From Woeseia sp. (GTDB taxonomy: Bacteria; Pseudomonadota; Gammaproteobacteria; Steroidobacterales; Woeseiaceae), in NCBI GenBank assembly GCA_018701055.1, contig JABIUH010000510.1:1-8019 (forward strand): a stretch of 8,019 nt of DNA, written 5' to 3'. Position 1 is the first letter of the stretch. Each line of letters opens with the position of its first letter. Positions 3,580 through 8,019 of this stretch are shown here, one piece after another. The position numbers and the translations under genes are program-made. The notes below the pieces were generated by a model. That model was not told the origin of the DNA. It searched no databases and saw nothing but the letters and a program-made list of their open reading frames with translations.

Positions 3580-6315
3580 TCAGGTCATAATTCTTCCGTT
3601 ACTTCTACGAATCCCTATCGCGGCCATCGCGACAAGCCAGTACAGGCTTAGCGTACCACCCCCACCCCCGCCAGATACGGGTGGAACAACGGTCCGTGCG
3701 ACCGTCACCGTTGTCGAGGCCGATGCAGACAATCCGCCGGGATCGGCGACCGTCAATTGAAACTGCAACATCGAGTCTGACGTTAATGATGGCGCCAAGA
3801 ATGTCGCGATAGCTGAATTGGCATTGTTCAGGGAGACGTTCGGTCCGCTGGTTTGTGACCAGGCGAAGGTTAGCGTGTCGTTGTTGGGGTCATTTGATTG
3901 ATTGCCATCCAATGTGACATTGGCGCCTGCCGACACGCTTTGGCTTGCACCTGCAATGGCCACCGGGATTGAGTTGGCGCCGGAACCGTCCAGAATAGTT
4001 GCGGTGAAATTGCGCAATGGTCCGATGGTCGTGTTCACTGGATTGTCCAGGCTCATACCGATCGTCTCTTCGCCTTCCACTATTCCATCGTCGATCAATG
4101 ATAGGACAATAGTCTTGGGGTCGCCGTCGCCGTCGGCCCAATTGATAGTAGTTGCATTTCCGCCAAGGAAATCTGCGCCGGACGTAGCGTTGCTCACCAT
4201 TCCGATGTCGACACTTGCTGCGCCGACTGCACTGCCACTACGTTTCAACACTGCGACGACCGTCGCAAAACCACGCTCAGCGACTGCGGCTCCGGATGAA
4301 GTAAAGTTTATTTCCGACGTGGCGCCCGGATCGCTGATATAGGCACTGGTGGTATTCAGATTGCCAAGTGTTGCACCGCCGGTCGGATTTGTCAGGCGAA
4401 CGAGCATGTGTTCCAGACCTTCGCTTATGCCGTCGTTCGTCGCGTCAATGGTGATGAACTTAGACGCCGAGTCACCATTGGCCCACGTTAGAGCGCCACT
4501 GCTGATTGTGTGATCGTCATCCGCCGTTGTTGCATTTAATATTTCGTAATCCACGCTGACAGCGCCGGTCGAACCGACTCCACGTTGCACGCTCAGTGAT
4601 AGCTGCTGACCCTCGTCTGCGGTGAAGCTTCGTGATGTAAATTCCAATTTCCCTTCGACTACATCGCGAGTCCGATCGGCAGCCATATAAAAACCGCTAT
4701 CGATATCGCTGATGGCAATATTGCCACTATGGAAGAAGGGATAGGCGCCCCAGGCCCCGACGAACAACGTGCCATCGGATGCCGGGTAAGTGTCCAGGCG
4801 ACCGACCTCTACCGCATTGGTTGGGTCTGTGATGTCCAGTACGGTTAGTCCGCGACTGTAGTTTGACATGTAGTATCGATTGCCGCGCACGAAACCGTTG
4901 TGGTCAATCGCATTGGTAGATCCAGACCACGTGCCAGCAAGAACCGGCGACGTCAGATCGGCGACTGAAAATGTTCGGAGAGTTGTCGGGAGTTGGAAGT
5001 CTCTTTCATCAGTTTCATCGTGAACGAAAACGAATTGCTTGTCTTCGGACCACCACCCGGAGTGAACGTAGCTAGCATTCGGATACGGCGTATTGCTCAA
5101 GCGCACAGGCGATGCGGCGTTTGTGGCATCCCAAATCTCAAATGAGTTTTCGTTGAAGTCCAGGAGAAGTTGGCAGTTCGCGCCACCGTTAACACATTGT
5201 GTATCTTTTCGACTGTCTGTAATAAGCATCGATGCGGCATCATGCATGTAACCAATACCTGCGCCACCGTTAATAAGCGACGGTGATTCTGGATTAGTCA
5301 GTCCGTAGGTTCGATAGTTTCCGATACCGAAACTCGATCCGGCGATGACTAACGACGGCAAGTCACTGGTCAACGATAAGCCAGTACTAAAATCCGTATT
5401 CGTCGCGTATATGTTGTGGGCGCGCGTAATGTCACTCGGGTAATTAACCCGTGAAATCGAATGCGGTAAATCGGTCAGATCTATAATGAAAATTCCGTCA
5501 GTTGAGCCGTCAGTGGTGATATAGGCATACGCCTTCCAACGCTCTTCGACGGCATCAAAAAACTGGTAGACCTTAATGTCACGCCACACAGCGTTCTGAC
5601 CGTCAATAAAACCGACTTCAAGCGGATTCTCCGCATCTGTTACGTCGAATATGCCGGTACCCAGGTTGAAGCCGGCAATCGCATATTCGCGTCTTGTGTT
5701 GAGATCGACGAAACCCCACACATCGTTTCCGGAATTCGGCGTTACGCTTATGTCGACGAATCCGACGTGTGACAGAAGATCGACATCGGTGCAGGGAAGC
5801 CCGGCTGCATTTCCACCAACGCAGGGTGTTGCGGCGATACTGCTTTTCAATTTTTGGTGAATGCCCAATAGTTCGTCGGTTCGAGACGCTTTGGCGTTAC
5901 CGCTACCTTTCGAATCAGACAGAACGCTAAATCCGCGTGCCTTGAGTGCTTCGCGATATTGATAGGGAACGCCACTCAATTGCGATACGCCACGCGCCGC
6001 TATTTGCGACTTGTTGCCTGCTCGAAAACCGCCAGATACATCGACAACGCCACTAACGAGATGAAAAACATCCTCAGCGTCTTCTATTTCAAAATAACCC
6101 TCCATGACCCGCAGTTGACTGCCTTTGCCTGCTCTCGAGAGTGCATATCCGATGGTTGCGCAAGGCGCTCGCTCAATGATGCAGTCTCCGTTGTCGGTGC
6201 CGCTCTCGCTAACGTAAAGCGGCTTGTCGGTGTCGCCGTGTGAGAAGGCAGATACTGAGAGAATACAGGCCGTCAGCAGCAAACAGATGCGGAGTGGGCG
6301 TTGAGAAATTTCCAT
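3580..6315 (-). CDS. Secreted choice-of-anchor B/LVIVD-type protein with Calx-beta and PKD domains and GlyGly-CTERM tail
   Basis: The product has 911 residues. The signal peptide is about 1-23 (RICLLLTACILSVSA). Residues 30-75 (YVSESGTDNGDC...CATIGYALSRAG) resemble the opening of secreted beta-helix proteins. About 155-550 is a beta-propeller-like domain with LVIVD-style repeats (GIFDVTDAENPLEVGFIDG, GLTVLDITDPTNAVEVGRL), as in choice-of-anchor B family proteins. Two Calx-beta domains follow, about 556-660 and 666-776 (ADEG/AERG starts; NDGISEGLE and DDGIVEGEE, the calcium-binding type of turn). A PKD-like domain is about 781-872 (AGASQSVSAGANVTLDG...SNDPNNDTLTFAWSQTSGP). The tail is Gly882-887, a hydrophobic helix at 888-902, then Arg-Arg: a GlyGly-CTERM sorting signal, cut by rhombosortase with export by type II secretion. 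Six Gly form an unusually pure run. ATG 6313-6315 is preceded by a weak GGAA about 10 bases away. The gene is monocistronic. Its ligand and role are unknown; adhesion or surface attachment is an inference. Confidence 0.88.
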   Translation of the reverse strand: MEISQRPLRICLLLTACILSVSAFSHGDTDKPLYVSESGTDNGDCIIERAPCATIGYALSRAGKGSQLRVMEGYFEIEDAEDVFHLVSGVVDVSGGFRAGNKSQIAARGVSQLSGVPYQYREALKARGFSVLSDSKGSGNAKASRTDELLGIHQKLKSSIAATPCVGGNAAGLPCTDVDLLSHVGFVDISVTPNSGNDVWGFVDLNTRREYAIAGFNLGTGIFDVTDAENPLEVGFIDGQNAVWRDIKVYQFFDAVEERWKAYAYITTDGSTDGIFIIDLTDLPHSISRVNYPSDITRAHNIYATNTDFSTGLSLTSDLPSLVIAGSSFGIGNYRTYGLTNPESPSLINGGAGIGYMHDAASMLITDSRKDTQCVNGGANCQLLLDFNENSFEIWDATNAASPVRLSNTPYPNASYVHSGWWSEDKQFVFVHDETDERDFQLPTTLRTFSVADLTSPVLAGTWSGSTNAIDHNGFVRGNRYYMSNYSRGLTVLDITDPTNAVEVGRLDTYPASDGTLFVGAWGAYPFFHSGNIAISDIDSGFYMAADRTRDVVEGKLEFTSRSFTADEGQQLSLSVQRGVGSTGAVSVDYEILNATTADDDHTISSGALTWANGDSASKFITIDATNDGISEGLEHMLVRLTNPTGGATLGNLNTTSAYISDPGATSEINFTSSGAAVAERGFATVVAVLKRSGSAVGAASVDIGMVSNATSGADFLGGNATTINWADGDGDPKTIVLSLIDDGIVEGEETIGMSLDNPVNTTIGPLRNFTATILDGSGANSIPVAIAGASQSVSAGANVTLDGNQSNDPNNDTLTFAWSQTSGPNVSLNNANSAIATFLAPSLTSDSMLQFQLTVADPGGLSASASTTVTVARTVVPPVSGGGGGGTLSLYWLVAMAAIGIRRSNGRIMT

Positions 6316-6392
6316 AAGTTATTGTTCCAAAAACGATTCTTGTCAGTATTGGATAGGTTGGTAGCGGCCTTGAATGCGGTCGACAACGAATG

Positions 6393-6410
6393 CCAGCATT
6401 GTAACGCTGG
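6393..6410. promoter_or_regulatory. Near-palindrome CCAGCATTGTAACGCTGG in the divergent intergenic region
   Basis: This is an 18-bp dyad with one mismatched pair between the divergently transcribed secreted-protein and patatin genes, about 78 bp from the first and 121 bp from the second start. It is well placed to be a shared operator. The regulator cannot be named. I find no convincing -35/-10 pair for either gene in 6316-6530. Confidence 0.35.
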
Positions 6411-6457
6411 ATTTAGCTTGAAGCCTGAGAGATTGGTTCGGTTTTTTACAGTTGAAC

Positions 6458-6487
6458 GGAGGCTCAATGTTTGCAATTGGAAACTGA
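6458..6487 (+). promoter_or_regulatory. Strong Shine-Dalgarno GGAGG with six-codon minicistron ahead of the patatin gene
   Basis: GGAGG (6458-6462) lies 4 bases before ATG 6467, which opens a minicistron of six codons (MFAIGN, stop TGA 6485-6487). It also lies 8 bases before TTG 6471, which is in frame with the patatin gene. It therefore either sets a longer patatin start or translates a leader peptide. See the patatin entry for the alternative start. Confidence 0.35.
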
Positions 6488-6530
6488 AAACTGCTCAACT
6501 AGGCGATCCAAGACGACGAAGGACAGGCGT

Positions 6531-7598
6531 TTGAGCGACCAGGCACTACTTCGATTTAGAGCAGGTCCAGGCGCTTATCGAAGCATTCAATCGAACGGGT
6601 TTGATCCCCAAAACATTGGCACGATAGCGGGTGCGTCTGGTGGCGCCAAGTGGCTGGTCTTAAGCCAGCTGGATCGCGTTATTGTCGACCGCATCCTTCC
6701 GCAATTAGTCGCGCCAGTACATCTAATCGGTTCTTCCATCGGTGCGTGGCGGTTTTCTTGCTATGCGCAGAATGATCCGTTGGCTGCGATCGAGAGATTT
6801 GAAGAGTTGTATGTGGAGCAACGCTACAGCGACCACCCTGACATTGACGAGATAACCGATCGAAGTCGTGATGTATTAACGCAGCTTCTGGGGCCTACTG
6901 GGGTTCGAGAGATTGTGAACAATCCGACTCTGCGAACACACGTGATGACTGTGCGCAGTGGCTCACTTGCTGCGACTGAAAAAAAACCAACCTTGGCGGC
7001 AATTCTTATTCTTGCAGCTACTGCAAATATTCTTAGTCGTCGCTCGCTTGGTGGATTTTTTAAGCGCGGTCTTTTTTATGATGCTCGTGATTTGCCGCCA
7101 TTTTTTGATGCAACTGGTTTTCCTTACGAAAAAATTGAACTCAGCGAAGAAAATCATGCCGCGGCAGTCCTCGCGTCGGGGGCGATCCCACTTGTTCTTC
7201 GCGGAGTGCGTAATATTCCCGGTGCGCCAAGCGGTGTTTATCGCGATGGTGGGATTATTGATTACCATCTTGATTTTCATACCAGCGACCCCGGCCGGCT
7301 GACACTGTACCCGCACTTCTATGATCACCTCATTCCAGGATGGTTCGACAAACGTTTAAGCTGGCGTCGAAATCAAGGCAAGCATGTCGATCAAACCTTG
7401 TTGATTTGTCCATCGGATGAGTTTGTTGCGGCTTTGCCGAACGGAAAGATTCCGGATCGAACGGATTTTCAAACCATGGATCCGACACAGCGCAGAAGCG
7501 TGTGGCGCGGCGTTATCAGCGCTTGTCGTGCTCTGGCGGACGACTTGGTCAACGTGCTCGATAAGGGGAGCATGGCGGCGAGACTCGAGACGTTGTGA
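6531..7598 (+). CDS. Patatin-like phospholipase family protein
   Basis: The product has 355 residues from TTG 6531. Patatin-like enzymes are serine acyl hydrolases acting on phospholipids or other lipid esters through a Ser-Asp dyad. The oxyanion-hole glycines are in GASGGAKW (34-41). The nucleophile elbow is G-S-Ser69-I-G (67-71), and the catalytic Asp239 is in the YRDGG motif. No signal peptide is seen, so it is probably cytoplasmic or membrane-associated; ATLAAILILAATANIL-type sequence after residue 150 is a hydrophobic helix within the fold. TTG 6531 was chosen because GAAGGA lies 7 bases upstream and because known relatives begin a few residues before LRFRAGP. TTG 6471, with GGAGG 8 bases upstream, would add 20 basic, polar residues. 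An A8 run at 6979-6986 is a possible slippage site, but the frame is intact. The OPT gene follows 74 bp downstream in the same direction. Confidence 0.88.
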   Translation: MSDQALLRFRAGPGAYRSIQSNGFDPQNIGTIAGASGGAKWLVLSQLDRVIVDRILPQLVAPVHLIGSSIGAWRFSCYAQNDPLAAIERFEELYVEQRYSDHPDIDEITDRSRDVLTQLLGPTGVREIVNNPTLRTHVMTVRSGSLAATEKKPTLAAILILAATANILSRRSLGGFFKRGLFYDARDLPPFFDATGFPYEKIELSEENHAAAVLASGAIPLVLRGVRNIPGAPSGVYRDGGIIDYHLDFHTSDPGRLTLYPHFYDHLIPGWFDKRLSWRRNQGKHVDQTLLICPSDEFVAALPNGKIPDRTDFQTMDPTQRRSVWRGVISACRALADDLVNVLDKGSMAARLETL

Positions 7599-7672
7599 TA
7601 ATCTTCTCTGATCAAGGTTTGATGCAAAACAAAATATAAAAACAGCCGTCAACATTCATCCTAGGTATCAAA

Positions 7673-8019
7673 ATGAATGAAAGCGTTTCTGTGAATCCCT
7701 TTGCTGGTAGAGCCTACCCCGAGCTGACCTGGACAGCCGTAATTGTAGGCTGGTTTCTGGGCTGCATAATTGCCGTGTCTATTGGTTACGCCGCATTGAT
7801 TCTCGGCTTCTCGATTGAAGGGTCGGAACTAGCCGCAATCTTAGGGTTTGGCATATTGCGCCGTAAGAGCATCATCGAAAACAATATCGTGCAGACAATC
7901 GCCAGCGGTGTGAACGGGGCGTCTTCAGGAATGATGTTCTCGGTGCCGGCGATATTTATTCTCGGATATGGGGATAAGTTTGACCCCGTATTGATGACCT
8001 TTGGTTGTATTGTGGGGGC
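7673..8019 (+). CDS. OPT-family oligopeptide transporter, N-terminal part (3' end outside window)
   Basis: 115 codons are visible, from ATG 7673 to the window edge; full family members are several hundred residues with many membrane helices. ELTWTAVIVGWFLGC at 17-31 is the typical OPT start (ELTxRAVxxG..LG), followed by a hydrophobic stretch to about 48. ENNIVQTIAS at 69-78 is the highly conserved OPT signature preceding the next helix (MMFSVPAIFILG, 87-98). OPT proteins of bacteria import peptides or metal-chelate compounds with proton symport; the substrate here cannot be told. The segment IAVSIGYAALILGFSI replaces the common ANAYLGLKVG-like loop, so it is a divergent member. A weak TAGG lies 7 bases upstream. 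It may be co-transcribed with the patatin gene. Confidence 0.88.
   Translation, partial: MNESVSVNPFAGRAYPELTWTAVIVGWFLGCIIAVSIGYAALILGFSIEGSELAAILGFGILRRKSIIENNIVQTIASGVNGASSGMMFSVPAIFILGYGDKFDPVLMTFGCIVG

Noticed and set aside
3902..4342. 146-residue plus-strand ORF inside the secreted-protein gene
   Set aside because: It is antisense to the Calx-beta coding region, which is clearly a protein family match; the ORF is a shadow.

Overview
This window most likely comes from a gammaproteobacterial chromosome, probably marine or environmental. The evidence is a GlyGly-CTERM sorting tail on a large secreted protein (a rhombosortase and type II secretion substrate type known mainly from Gammaproteobacteria), a relic of a REP-associated tyrosine transposase (RAYT), and a widespread bacterial interspersed repeat. 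This is an inference; no rRNA or marker gene is present.

Layout. Positions 1-186 hold the 3' end of a YwqK/MORN-like repeat protein. Positions 187-454 are non-coding and carry four GGGTCA motifs in two opposed pairs, one of which abuts the broken 3' end of a RAYT transposase on the minus strand (455-700). Positions 779-1132 are a dense control region: seven exact AGGGGTA/TACCCCT boxes at 20 or 22 bp steps, plus three palindromes, leading to a class II Fic protein with a C-terminal winged-helix-like end (1133-2179). Its stop codon overlaps the GTG start of the N-terminal stub of a TM0106-family RecB-like nuclease (2179-2556), which is cut off before its catalytic domain. Positions 2557-3169 hold no clear gene but contain inverted-repeat arms around a known interspersed repeat and a run of hairpins. 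A doubtful small ORF follows (3170-3433), then 146 bp with nothing recognisable.

The second half looks like stable chromosome. A 911-residue secreted protein on the minus strand (6315-3580) has a signal peptide, a choice-of-anchor-B/LVIVD-type propeller, two Calx-beta domains, a PKD-like domain and the GlyGly-CTERM tail. A 215-bp divergent intergenic region separates it from a patatin-like phospholipase on the plus strand (6531-7598). The 5' end of an OPT-family oligopeptide transporter (7673 onward) runs off the window.

How the parts relate. Fic and the nuclease stub form a translationally coupled pair in an eroded accessory island bracketed by mobile-element debris. The phased AGGGGTA array directly in front of fic is the most striking unexplained signal. 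The patatin and OPT genes are co-directional 74 bp apart and may be co-transcribed.
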